A stretch of DNA of 64,000 bases from Acanthopleura granulata (Eukaryota; Mollusca; Polyplacophora; Chitonida; Chitonidae). A program made the position numbers and the translations under genes. Positions 40,534 to 52,900 of this stretch are shown one piece after another. The stretch is from positions 9,834,889-9,898,888 of the forward strand of contig JABBOT010000004.1 in assembly GCA_016165875.1 (NCBI GenBank), read 5' to 3'. Under the pieces are notes generated by a model, which did no database searches, was not told the DNA's origin, and saw only the letters and a list, made by a program, of their open reading frames with translations. How positions within the stretch are numbered: position 1 is the first letter of the stretch; every line of letters begins with the position of its first letter.

Positions 40534-40540
40534 GATAGAT
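40407..40540. repeat. Compound microsatellite (AAT)n-(A)n-(GT)n-(GATA)n
   Basis: (AAT)n at 40407-40424, poly(A) to 40433, (GT)n at 40456-40474 and about 12 GATA units at 40487-40540. Confidence 0.92.
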
Positions 40541-41808
40541 TGCGAATATGGCTGTAGATTTCCAGTTCATTCCTTATGTCTGCGCTCTAGCACATACTAA
40601 ACATATTGCAATTGATGAATTTCTACCAATACGTCATAATTTGTTGGCGCGTGAGGTGGCTTTCATCATTTTCTTCCTTCGAGAAGACTATGTTGTCTGG
40701 AAAGCTGGTCGAGTTTGAGCAGACTTGGTCTCCTCTGTTATATCGTATCGTCTATAAATCCTTGCGGGTCAAGCTCACTTTTTAATCATCATGTTTTGAT
40801 TTCTGACCGGTCAGGTGCTTTGTGTAGGTTTATCTCTGTCGCAATTAAGCTGTATCCCTCAGATTTGGAGAGATCTAATGCTGTGTATTCCAGACATCAA
40901 CAAAGGCCTATTTAATATATCTGACTCTGATTTTAAAGATACCTTCAAGGAAATGTCTTCAACATTTCTAAAATTGTTTTAACATTGTTAAATAAATCAC
41001 CAGTTGGCATACCAGATTCTGATCAGGATTAGAACCTTTCAGCGGTAACTGTATATATATTTATTGTGAAATAAAATTTCCTGATTTATTCCTATTTAGT
41101 GTTGTTTGCTTTTTAAATAATGAAGTGTAGTAACAAGAAAATAATTCAAACCACACTTTTTTGGCATTGTGAACGCTCACAATTTGACAGCATAAACAGA
41201 ATTTTCAAATATATATGTAAATCATGTATTTAGTAACTCAAATATCATGGAACTATCCTTAATTTAAGTGTGCTAAGCGGCAAATCCCTTGGAGCTCACC
41301 TCGGTGAATGCAGACTTGCACCTGTTCGAAGTGTTAACGTCTTAATCAATGTATTCCTACTATTGTGCAAAGCGCTGTTTGCTGCAGATCTCTTACCTTT
41401 TGCCTGATAGCCCGCTGTGTGGGGCTTGGAAGTAGGTGAGAATTGCTGTTTGTTTGGAAGGGTTCTCCTGTGGTGACCTTTCAGATGTGTATATCAATGC
41501 TCTGGCAGATGGCATGGGGGTCTGTCCGAAAAGCCGGCAGTCATACAAATGCTGGCAGCACGAGGAGAAAAGGCTTTGTAGATGTTCATGTACCTGTACT
41601 TCGCAGAAGAAACTGTCTTACGTCAGCAAACATGAAATTGCACTGTATCCACTGAGACTATAAATTTTTTATCTTCATTTATCCTCGGATGACATATCGC
41701 ACCTGATGATCAATACCGGTTGTATAGTGTTGTTTATGTTTATTTACACTAAACGTGTTTTGTTCAAGGTCAGGGAATGTACATATGCATTTAACGTTTA
41801 CCGTTTGA
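40541..41808. other. Non-coding stretch
   Basis: I see nothing recognisable: two short plus-strand frames near 41436-41663 overlap in different frames and look like chance. Confidence 0.5.
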
Positions 41809-42482
41809 TATTTTGTAATTTTCACCCGGTCATGATGAATTGTTGTGTGAAATTTTGTAAATTACATTCCACCAAGTTGGTTACATGACATTTTGTTATC
41901 TATACACTCCGTCATGATGGTTTATTGTTTGAAATTTTGCAAATCACACTCCATCAAGATGGTGACATGTTTGACATTTTGCAACGTACACTCCGACATG
42001 ACATGTTTATTGTTTGACATATTGCAAATTACATTCCGCCTTGATGTTAAATTGTTTGACATATTGTAATTTATACTCCGTATTAACGGTTATTTCTTGA
42101 CATTATGTTATTTACACACTGTCATGATGGTGTATTTGTTGACATTTTGTAATTTACACCCCGTTGTGATGTTTATTATTTGAAATTTTATAAATTTATA
42201 CACTCTGTCAAGATGGTTACCCGTTTGACGTTTTGTAATTCACAGCCCGCCATGGATGTTAAATGTTGAACGTTATGTAATTTACTCTCAGCCATGATGG
42301 TTGATCGTTTGAGAGCATGTAATTTACTCTTCCTTAAGATGGTTTATTGTTTGACATTATGTAATTTTTCTCCGTCATGATGGTTAATTGTTGAACATTT
42401 TGTAATTTACACTACGTCATGATGCTTTACCGTTTGACAGTATGTAATTTACACTGCACCATGATGGTGTACCGTTTGACTT
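41809..42482. repeat. Degenerate 42-bp tandem array, about 16 copies
   Basis: The unit is roughly gtttgacattttgtaattta followed by cactccgtcatgatggttta. It recurs about every 40-43 bases across nearly 700 bases with heavy divergence and small indels. The conserved cores are tttgacatttt, gtaattta and catgatggt. No coding sense. Confidence 0.85.
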
Positions 42483-42840
42483 TTATTTACACTAATAACC
42501 ATTTATTCCATAAACGTTGCATAAAAAGTCTGCTTGAGAATACTGCGTCTGTTCGCCTGAAAAGCAGAAAAAATGGCCACATGCAGGGGTCTACAGAGAG
42601 GCTCATCGATCAATCAGATGAACATTGAAAGCAACTAAATGACATGTATGTTTTATACGACGTTATGACAGACGTCACATCACAACATATATCTGTGCAT
42701 ATTCTTTGGCGGCATTATATTTCATAATTAGCTTTTCCAAGGCGGTTGTGGAGTTTTTGTATTGTAAATGTGAGAGAACATCAAAAAGCCTTAATTAGCC
42801 AGCGGGTTAATCAATTCGGTTCTATCGTTATGCATGAGTT

Positions 42841-42905
42841 AGATTACTTCTGTGTGCTGAACACGAGGCCCTTAGTGACATAAGCCTAGAGTACGTGTGT
42901 TGATT

Positions 42906-42907
<2 letters not shown>
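42841..42907 (+). repeat. 67-bp unit U, first copy
   Basis: This sequence (agattacttctgtgtgctga ... gtgtgttgattgc) is repeated without a mismatch at 43174-43240 and, inverted, at 43277-43343. Unique sequence lies on its left; a (CA)n run follows on its right. Confidence 0.95.
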
Positions 42908-43173
<266 letters not shown>

Positions 43174-43240
43174 ATAGATTACTTCTGTGTGCTGAACACG
43201 AGGCCCTTAGTGACATAAGCCTAGAGTACGTGTGTTGATT

Positions 43241-43273
<33 letters not shown>

Positions 43274-43340
43274 TGTGCAATCAACACACGTACTCTAGGC
43301 TTATGTCACTAAGGGCCTCGTGTTCAGCACACAGAAGTAA

Positions 43341-43343
<3 letters not shown>
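43174..43343. repeat. Perfect palindrome of unit U around (CA)n
   Basis: Left arm 43174-43247 and right arm 43270-43343 are exact reverse complements over about 74 bases, separated by about 22 bases of (AC)n. (TA)n on both sides extends the self-complementarity. It can form a long hairpin or cruciform. Confidence 0.95.

Positions 43344-43382
<39 letters not shown>
43344..43382. repeat. (TA)n microsatellite
   Basis: About 19 TA units closing the palindromic block before unique sequence resumes at ggtacatatacac. Confidence 0.95.
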
Positions 43383-43384
<2 letters not shown>

Positions 43385-46300
43385 TACATATACACAAATA
43401 TGTACACAATCTCATATATGTGGATATTATGAATAGTAACGCCTTGTGACGTCGTTCATTGACTGCCTGCATGCGATCCATGCTCGGCCCGCGAGTAAAA
43501 AAATTGTGTGGTCACACGTCAAGATGTTCCTCAGTTACTTACCGGAGGTTTAGTCCGGTAATATGTAATTTACTCTACTCATAAACCGGACCGCTTTCGT
43601 CTTCTAAGTGAAAATTTCCGAAGTACCACGTTAAACGCTAATCGAGCCAATAAGTAAATATGGCATTTCAATTAAATTGCTAGCGAAGTGACGGATAGTT
43701 TCATGGAATCCTAAAGCATCGCATGAACAAAAATGGGATATACTGATACTAGTATTGTAATGCTATTTTTTCTTATTAGTACAAAATTATGGATGGCATA
43801 TTTATGAAATATTTTTTTCACAACACTCTGTCTTTACCCTAGATTTGTCCCCTTGGTGACGTATTCAACACATGGATAGGAATATATGTAACTTTGAAGG
43901 TTTTTACACCTATAAATGGACCATAACAACAAGAGCAGCAAGAAAGCGAATATCCACGCACCAGGACAGCAACAACCGGTTAGTAGCCATTCAACACATT
44001 TCACTGCACTATTTTCTACATCGTTTTCTGGCATTATACTCTATACATCCAAAGGGAATAACAAATGTTCTTTGTCGCTATTATTAGTACATCAGCTGTA
44101 GGGACAGTATATCCTCCGACCTCTTTAGTCTCGCTAAATGATCGGGAGGCGCCAACGATAAGGTCATTACTGTGCATAGCCTAAGTATGTGTCAAGGCTT
44201 AGTTCTTGAATTGACAGTACTTCTGCACCCCTGTGCAGCTCACATTCGCATTTTGCAGTTTCTGCTGTCTGGTAACTAAGAAACCTGTCATGCAGATGAT
44301 CTTGGAATATGTATACAAACCAGGATACTCGGAGAATGTTGTTGGTGATCCGTATGTTGCAAGATACTGTGATTAGGCCTACATGCCCATTCCAGACTGT
44401 CAGATTTCTTCTCCATATTTCTGTGTTGTGGGGTTAGGCTCCGACTGTTTCAACGAGAGGTACAGTAATTACGTCAGCTTTATGATTATCCACTGGAGGT
44501 AAACTGACTCGCTGACAAGAAATCAATATTTGTAAAGTATCGAAGAGACTACTTCAAAGCCTTGTGGACTGACGGTCTGAGCTAAATAAAGGTAGGATTA
44601 AGAGGGGCCTTGTTGCGTTCGGGCCCTGAGGGACTTTTTGTAGCTGGTAAATTAAAGAAAATGACAGAAGATGATGTGCATATAACCGGCACAGCTATAG
44701 ATTTCCAGAACAAATAAGAGCGGAGTCATTAGTGTAATGCACGTCTTACCGAGCACACAAAACGTCCAGGTTCCCATGACTCAGTGGGTTGCCAACGGTA
44801 TCCAGCCTTGATTGTGTTTCAAGTGGCTTCCTCCAATTTGCCATTCCCAGGGCATTAGCATAACCAGGCTCTTCTTTCCTATATAAATGCAAGTGAAGAA
44901 ATACGTGGTAGAATTGTTTCTTGCAATGTGGATAGAGGACGACGATGAAAGGCCGACAAGAATGTTCATACAAAAATAACCAAAACACGGCCAGAACATA
45001 GCAGACACATGACAGTCAGACTTTCGAGGTATTGAATGGTATAAAAAATGTTACATTTCTCATATTGTATCGATACTATGGGATATTCTTTGGAGATTCT
45101 TGCAGGACATGGGTATGTTTATGTTCTTTTCTTGGGTAACCCGATTGGATTCTAGTATGTACTCGTCGTCAGAGGCATGCAGCAGTCCTCATTCAGTTTA
45201 ATGTGGGTCTTAACTTGCCCTCATGTTGTAGGAGGAAACCCTACCAAAATGATTTTTTTCTCGTTGCTTGTGGGATGAGAAAATGAAAGAGCCTATTCGC
45301 TTTCCTGTAACATCTAAGTAGGCGTGGTTTCCTTCCTCTGTATTCCCGTAATGAAATCCTTGGGGGTTTAAGAGTCAATCATGTGTTATCAGTTAGCTTC
45401 TTGCGTAAGAATCATATGTATGACATCTGTATACATCGGCTAATACACTGACAGGGCTCCAAGCAAGATTTACCAGAGCTCCGGAAGGAGGTTTATCCTA
45501 TCTGCTATAAAGGAAGCTAGATTCCTGGTTCATCCATCTCACTTTGTCAACCAATCGTTATAAAAATCCTATAACCGATTACCATATAAGGTCAGCGTTA
45601 GTTTCACTCAATGGGAAGCAGTATGATTACATTTTATGGGTGTATTTACAGATGAAACCCCAGCTCACATGTTTGGTGTGTGGCTATGAACCATCTTGGC
45701 GATTTGGAGCATTTTGCGAGTTCTTTACATGGGAACTGGGCAATTCGATTTTCCTTCCCAATATTTACATTGTATCCAGTACTCAGTTTTTACAAGTTAG
45801 ACATTACTAACCGGCACATCTGATTGAAAAGTAACACAAAAAAGATTTAAACTTCCAGCCGTTTGGCTATCTACATTGCAGACTGACGTGTTGCTGTCGT
45901 TCAGCCAGTTACACAAGCACCAAAACTGGTGCCAGTTTTGCTTTAAACATAATTAGCTTTGTTTACGGAGAAAAGACTAACGTTAAGGGTTAAACTTCAC
46001 CGTTCGGATAGACTTTCCGCAGAATTAGGTTGGGAGTGGGAGGGTATACAGTTCAGGTGTCAGGGTTGTTGGGTATTCACGAAATGGTCTAACCCTGAAA
46101 TTGTGCTCCAGGACATTGCACTTAGTTCAGAATAAGGTGGTCTAGTTGGGTGTTATTTGAGCGTGGCCTACATACATGTAGACGCCGTGCCGTGCATCGC
46201 CTCATTGCTTATTCAGAACACGGGTCTCTTTTACAGGATGCGCTTTGGGAGGAACATTTCCTGTGGCGACAAATGGCTTTTAGAATGCCTTATCTCTCAA

Positions 46301-48269
46301 CCCAGTTCCCTCCCACATACCAAAAGAAAAAAAAACAAAAAAAAAAAACACTGTGTTAGTGTTCTATCCAATTCCCCAGACGTACAGAACATAGTGGTCT
46401 CACAATAATGCTAGACATTAAGGTTTGGATCCGCTATGTATCGTGTTCTGCTCTATGTGTTTGTGAAGCTCTAACGCATAGCATCTATAAAGGCATGAAA
46501 AATGCAGTCTTTAAGTTCCGTAGGAAAAGCGGGTATCAGCAACAATTTTTTTACATAAATCACTTGGCGCGCAAAAAATTTCAACTTGCATCCTTCACTT
46601 GTTTTATTATACAAAGGACGATAATGAAAATAGCTTTTAAAATATTATATCTTGATAGAATTATCTATTTCTGATAAATAGGTGCAGGTACGCTTTTTTA
46701 AATGTTTGTGCAGTTGACAGCTTTTGCAACTGTTTTCAAGACGTTATTGTTACTAGTCATAATTATTATCACATCAACAGGTGCTGAGTCCATATATAAG
46801 AAATATGTCTGTTTTTAACTTGGAATCAGTATTATAAAGGAAGTGTCATCTGTTTTTTTTAAACGAATGAATATGGTTTATAACACAAACTATTACAAAG
46901 ATACAGCCCTCGAGGCGTACGTTTTCCAAAGTGATGTTTTTGTTAGAATATATTGTCCACTTCTGGAAACAACCATTTATCACCTTCACAGTTTGACAGA
47001 CAAAGAAATTATAAATGTATAAAAATTATATAACATCCCTCAGTATAGTTTTGTTTGGGATTTCGCCAAGAAGTATTGCAGTATTCATTATGAAATAACA
47101 AATAAAGTTACATGCTTGCTTCTATATCCATAGCGTGTCATTAATTGACGCAGTCACACCAATCGGCACTACTTGAGAATTTCCTCCTGATTTGTCCAAC
47201 GTCCTCGAGTTCTCCCGCGAGCTTGACCTTTGTTTTTCAGTCACTAATGACCTCTGCCGAAGAGGAAACCCTCTCCGCGAGTGTCTCTCTCTCCGGGCTT
47301 GCAATAACCTGGAACATTCTCTTGAAAACTCCATCTTTACCACGGAAGGCGAAATAGACTCGAGATTTTGGCCATGGTCTCCAGTACCCGGTCAATAAAG
47401 AAGAACCGATATCTAAAACCGAGTGGCAGAACACATACTGATATCATCAAAAATTCATTTCCCTTGGATGGCATTATGATACCGACTAGGTATTTGCCTG
47501 AATAAAAATAGCTCCTTTTGAATACAAGATGTAATTTTCAGCAATGTTTGAAAGCCCAGAAGGCAATGTCTCCATGGCGGCCTGTTAACAATGGGCACTG
47601 GTGGTGTTAATCAGTAGGTGACCCTTGAGAGAGTCTACATCCTAGCTCGCTGTTCACACTCATCTGACGGAATAATTCCTCGCCATTTTACCCTGGAATA
47701 TTACAATATCATCTCCTCCTAACAGGACACATCCAACGGCTGTAATCTGTGTTCAATAAACCCCAGGCTGAGCTATAAACGTTTTATTCATCGCAAAAGG
47801 CGTTTCTAAGTGATGCCATCATGACCTGAAAATAGCCCTTGTTTAAAGCATCGTTTGATGCATGGACATAAACGCATCGCTGTGCAGCCGCGTGGCAGAT
47901 GTTATGAAACAGAAATACTTACACTAGGTTTTTACAGATGTAGACATTTACTAAAGAGATCTGTCCTCGACAGCTCCAAGAGAGAGAAGGATAATAAGCA
48001 AGGATAATACTGAATATTTGGTCGATGAATTGCATGTGTCATTATGAATAAACCAACCAATTGTTTCCTTTAGTCAGTCGTTTTTACATTTTCTGTTGTC
48101 TGCGTAAACAGCCTTTGAGTCTTTTGTTTCCGTGATACGATGCTCACTAATCCTGGAAGTAAAAGATGACGTTGTGTCTTCATGATTAAATCGTTTTGAA
48201 GCCATTTTGGAAATCTCTGCAATAATCTTAATGACAATCCGTCCCTGGCTCAGTTACTCAACATATAAA
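43385..48269. other. Non-coding stretch
   Basis: No recognisable gene. An A-rich tract lies at 46324-46350. The 47122-47434 interval is open in several frames on both strands (up to 73 residues) and slightly GC-richer, but no frame resembles a known family. Confidence 0.5.
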
Positions 48270-48325
48270 CCTGAGGTGATCATATAAATGAAAAATTCTT
48301 GTATATTTGTGAAACACCAGTAAAA

Positions 48326-48356
<31 letters not shown>

Positions 48357-48363
48357 ACAAATA
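48270..48363 (+). mobile_element. SINE 3' fragment with long (AAAT)n tail
   Basis: catataaatgaaaaattctt, then gtatatttgtgaaacaccag, then ten or so AAAT units match the 3' end of the SINE at 48619-48875 in order and spacing. The upstream part is missing or diverged. Confidence 0.75.
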
Positions 48364-48409
48364 GCCATCAAGTTATTACCCCTCTCCACTAAACCATAAA
48401 TCAGGGCAA

Positions 48410-48618
48410 CTGTGCCATTCCTCCCCTGTAGTTATCACCGTCACAGTCATCATACGGCAGTCATCACCATCACAGCCATCCTCTTCAGTCATCACCGCCA
48501 GTCATCCTCTCCACAGTCATCCCCACCACACTAATCACCACCACAGTCATCACCGTCACAGTCATCCTCACCACAGTCATCACCTCCACAATCCTCACCA
48601 CCGGTCATCCTCTCCACA
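48410..48618. repeat. CAGTCATCACC-type minisatellite, left part
   Basis: Degenerate units of 12-18 bases built on cacagtcatcaccac and cagtcatcctctcc. It continues at 48876 after the SINE, so the SINE sits inside the array. Confidence 0.85.
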
Positions 48619-48875
48619 GCCTCCGTGGCTCAGTCGGCTAGAGCAGCGCAATGACCTAGAAGCTTCCCACCAATGTGGTCGTTGTGAGTTCAAATCTAGC
48701 TCACGCTGGCCGTACGTCGGAAAGTCTGCCAGCAACCTGCGGGTGGTCGTGGGTTTCCGCCGAGCTTTGTCCGGTTTCCTTCCGCCATAATGCTGGCTGC
48801 CGTCGTATATGTGAAATATTCTTGAGTACGGCGTAAAACACCAGTCAAATAAATAAATAAATAAATAGATAAAAA
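48619..48875 (+). mobile_element. Full-length tRNA-derived SINE
   Basis: The element is about 257 bases long. The pol III A box is tggctcagtcgg at 48626-48637 and the B box is gttcaaatc at 48688-48696, both in a tRNA-like head of about 80 bases. A body (gtacgtcggaaagtctgcc ... ggtttccttccgccataatg) follows, then the conserved end attcttgagtacggcgtaaa and acaccagtc, then an AAAT tail. The 11-base atcctctccac occurs at 48607-48617 and again at 48876-48886, a likely target-site duplication, though the host array contains this motif anyway. The intact boxes suggest a fairly young copy. Confidence 0.92.
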
Positions 48876-49590
48876 TCCTCTCCACCACCAGTCGTCCTCT
48901 CCACAGTCATCATCACCACAATCATCCTCTCCACAGTTATCACCGGCACAGTCATCGCCACAGTCATCCTGTCCAGCCATCCTATCCACAGTCATCCTCT
49001 CCACAGTCATCATCTCCACAGTCATCACCACCACAGTTATCACCGAAGCCATCCTCTACACAGTCATCACTTCAAATTATCCTGTCCACAGTCATCAACA
49101 CAGTCATCACAACCACAGTCATCATCATTGCAGTTATTCTCTCCACAGTCATCACCGCACCAGTCGTCTACGGCAGTCATCATTGTGGCAGCCTTCACCG
49201 CCGCATCCATCCTCTCCACAATCATCACCAATAGTCATCACTACCACAGTCATCATCATTGCAATGACCGCCAGTCTCCACCACCGCAGTCATCCTCTCC
49301 ACAGTCATCACCGTGTCATTCGACTACCGCTGTCATCATTGTGGAAGTCTTCACCACTGCAGTCACAGTCATCACCACCACTGTGATCTCCGCAACAGAG
49401 ATCACAAGGCCAATCAGTTATACACGGCAATCATCACCGCCAGTGATCACTGTCGCTGTCATCACCGCCAGTCGTCACTGCCACAGGCATTACCGCAAGT
49501 CATCAAAGCGCTAGTAAGTTACAACTGCCAGTCCTGACCAGTGCTGTCATCAACATCAGTCATCACCGCCAGATTTATACAGCCTCTCAT
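48876..49590. repeat. CAGTCATCACC-type minisatellite, right part
   Basis: Continuation of the degenerate 12-18 bp array, about 700 bases, rich in cagtcatcacc and ccacagtcatcctctcc. Unit lengths are mostly multiples of three, so long low-complexity frames stay open on both strands (S/H/P-rich on plus, D/C/G-rich on minus). I do not regard these as genes. Confidence 0.88.
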
Positions 49591-49608
49591 CAGTGCTACT
49601 TATCGACA

Positions 49609-49925
49609 TAATAATCCCACAATAGCAACACCTCATCCCCGTCAAATTTTCATTGCCTCCCACAATAGCACGCCTTACCCCCGTCATATTATCACTACTT
49701 CTCACAATAGCACGCCTTATCACCATCATATTATCACTGTTTCCCACAACAGCTCGCACTGTCCCCGACATATTATCGCTGCTTCCCACAATAACACGCC
49801 TTTCTCCGGCCATATTATCACTGCTTCCCACAATAGTAGGCCTTACCCGTCAAATTATCATTGTCTCCCACAATAGCACTCCTTACCTCCGTCATATTAT
49901 CACTATCCCACACAACACAGCTCAA
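49609..49925. repeat. 42-bp tandem array, about 7.5 copies
   Basis: The unit is close to cacaatagcacgccttaccc followed by ccgtcatattatcactgctt and cc. Period is 42, a multiple of three, so 14-residue repeats run open in two plus frames and one minus frame. Differences between copies show no silent-site bias that I can see, which argues against coding. Confidence 0.9.
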
Positions 49926-52900
49926 ACCTGTGACGTTATGGTTCAATTCAACAGCAGCACAGCATGTCTCATTCACATTATCACGTCACCTTCACAATAC
50001 TACACACATCGTGAGTGATTGCGTGTTTTCAAATACAGTGACATGTGGCCACTTCTAGCACCCTAATGAGGCAAAGCCGACATAGTGTGTCTTCAAAAAT
50101 TGATTTTTCCACATGGCACGTTGCAGCTGCCATACATTTCCTGGTGTGTATGGCGGCTTTAGAAATGTGAGAAGGAAATGACAGACTGTGTTGTAATTGA
50201 ACAAAGTCTTGATATAACACAGTATTGATCCTTTTTGGAATCAGAGCCTTATAACACTGCCCAGCCAGATATTACACGCGCCCTATGAAATCGTTTTTCC
50301 TGGATCGGTCAGCGAGCTATATTTACTCAATACGTCTAGATCAAACTTTCAGCCATCAGGTCATATTAATTCTGTGAAATTTCACGTTTGCTTTCTTGGG
50401 ATCTGGGTTGACTGGATAACAGTAAAATGCGTAATGACAGGGGCATATATATATAAAGGTCGGATGGATATTAGGTTATTCTCGACGGGATAATTCCAAG
50501 ACATACATATTAGTCATTTTACGATTTTTAACTTGCTTTTTTATTATTCAGATTTTATGAAAAAAGGCAAGGTGCTGAAAAAATCGGCCTATAATATGAT
50601 GGATAAATTATGATTACAACAATAAAAGGGATAAATTTATGCAAGTAGAAGAATACATATGCCCAGAATGCAAAGTAAAGATTTGTAGACATGGCAACCA
50701 ATTATTTATTCACAAATAAATCAGTATTTTGTACATGTACATGAAACGGTTAAAGAGATCATGAAATACAAGACCTAGCATATTTTCAGGTACGCATCCT
50801 GTAATGACTCTGCTCTAGAACGGATGAATGATTTAATGATTTTGTCGCCTACTGTTGTTATGCCCAACAGACCTGCCTCTGGTGGAGATTCAGAAGGTTG
50901 AATGCTGCAGTGTAGTTTTCCTCTCACACATTTGTGGTCATTCATATATCTCACCCTTTTGGACATCTCAAGCAGACAATGAAAGATTACAATACAATAT
51001 GACCTGCAATGTGGTTTATTTAAGGCTGGTCAGACTAAAACCGATGTAGTGTATTGTCCAGAGTGTACAAAGGTGGCCGTCGCTACTGCAAGCCCCGATG
51101 TCTGGAAAATAAGACTGGGGCTTTGTTAAGCTCAGACATCCAATGTCACGCCAGATCGATTTAGCATGTACACTGGAGGCTGGACAGCGGATATCGCACT
51201 GTGCAAACCCTAGCTTCGGCCTTTAAGCAATCATACCTGATAAATCTGCCAGAGTAACCGTGTTATTCTTGTTGAAATACGACAAAAGTCGACAGCGCCA
51301 TGATGAAGAACATGATGCACTGATTAGATACAGCCTTACAACTTCTGCTTAAAGCATCTCAACGGAATATTGCGATCTGCTATGACGGAGAAAGATCTGA
51401 GTCGAGCGTCGAGCCATTTGTTACTCTCTAGCACTGTATTCTGCCCAGTTCTTTATTTAGCCGGTACGAGAATAAGGTACCTTAATAGGATGTGATTTAA
51501 AGTACAGACACGTCAAGGCAACGTGTTTAGAGAGATTGCAAGACTTTGAAGTGACTTGGAAAAGTGATAGAGAATCATTGGGGAGTGACGGGAAATCTTT
51601 AGGAGAGTGACAGAAAAGCTGCGGGATCGGGTGATGGGGGAGCCTTCGGATTACGAAGAATCAGCGAATTTGGAGACAGAATCTCTGAAGTATCTTTTAC
51701 CAAATTAGTATTTCCAATTAAAAACTGGTTTATTTAATCTTGACGCACTTTTGCAACAGATAAGACCGCAAACGTTGTACAGACGTGAAAAGGCCAAACA
51801 AAATGCTTTGGCAAGTTTATACCATTGAATTTGTAAGCGTATGTCTATCTATCTATGAATAGGTTCTGGAAAGATATAAATTGATTGATATAGGTGCAAG
51901 ATGTTATGGACAAACTTCACAAACTGACCTCCAGTAACTTTAAATGACAGATGACAACTCTCCGCTATTTTCACGATAGGTAAAGCGTGCCATTTACCTA
52001 CAATTGTATTATTTGCAGTATCGTTGTGTCCCTCTGAATGGTTGAAGCCTTTCACTTTATTTTATAACATTTATTTCAGGCTTGCTGCAATTCAATCTGC
52101 GAATTTCGACACTCCAACGGACGCCACCGCCATGCCCTGAAACTGCTCTCTGTTCACACAGGCAAATAAAAACCGTTGTGCATTTTGCACACCAATATAT
52201 GACATTTCTGCATTCAGAATTCGAACGCGGAAGATCGTCGAATGACGCTCATCGGGTGAGTTTCTCCTATGTTGGAAATCTAAGTTATAAATCAGGACAG
52301 ATAGACCGTTAAAATGCAGCTTTCTTAATACTTATTTCACTTACTAATGCAAGCTTTCGTTGCATAGTTCGTGAGTCGAGATTTATTGCACTTTTTAGGG
52401 ACTATAAGGAATGCTAGAGAAGGCTTCCGCAATTCTAAGCTAAGAAAATAAATCACGTATAAGATATATGGCACACTTGCTTCTTTCCCAATTCAAATCC
52501 TCAGTGCGCTGAGGACTTAGGGTGTCCAGATCTCAGTGTGGAGCAGAAGTAAGGAAAAGCTTGCCTTGAACAATCACATGCTGGGAAGGACCAATTTGTA
52601 AATCGTATGTAGCAGCAGTAATATTCTGTTATTTCAAGGCGCAGAGAGGCTTAGCTTTAAGATTAAATGTCCCAAAGCGCCACTATTTCCCCCAGACGTG
52701 TAATTTATTTTCTGCATACTCTTATTGGTTTTCCTTCAGTTTGCATTTTCACGTTGAATGTGAGCGCTTGTCAAAGACGTGACAGAAAAGCAGAATTTCG
52801 GATTTCCACTGTTCCTCATTATGCCCGATGCTCTTGTATTCACCCTGAAAGAGCTGACGGTTTCAGCAACTGACGTTTCAGCAGATTGGAAGGTCCACAA

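Noticed and set aside
48595..50018. Open frames rich in S/H/P or D/C/G
   Set aside because: They follow the tandem arrays whose unit lengths are multiples of three; no start, splice or family signal supports them.
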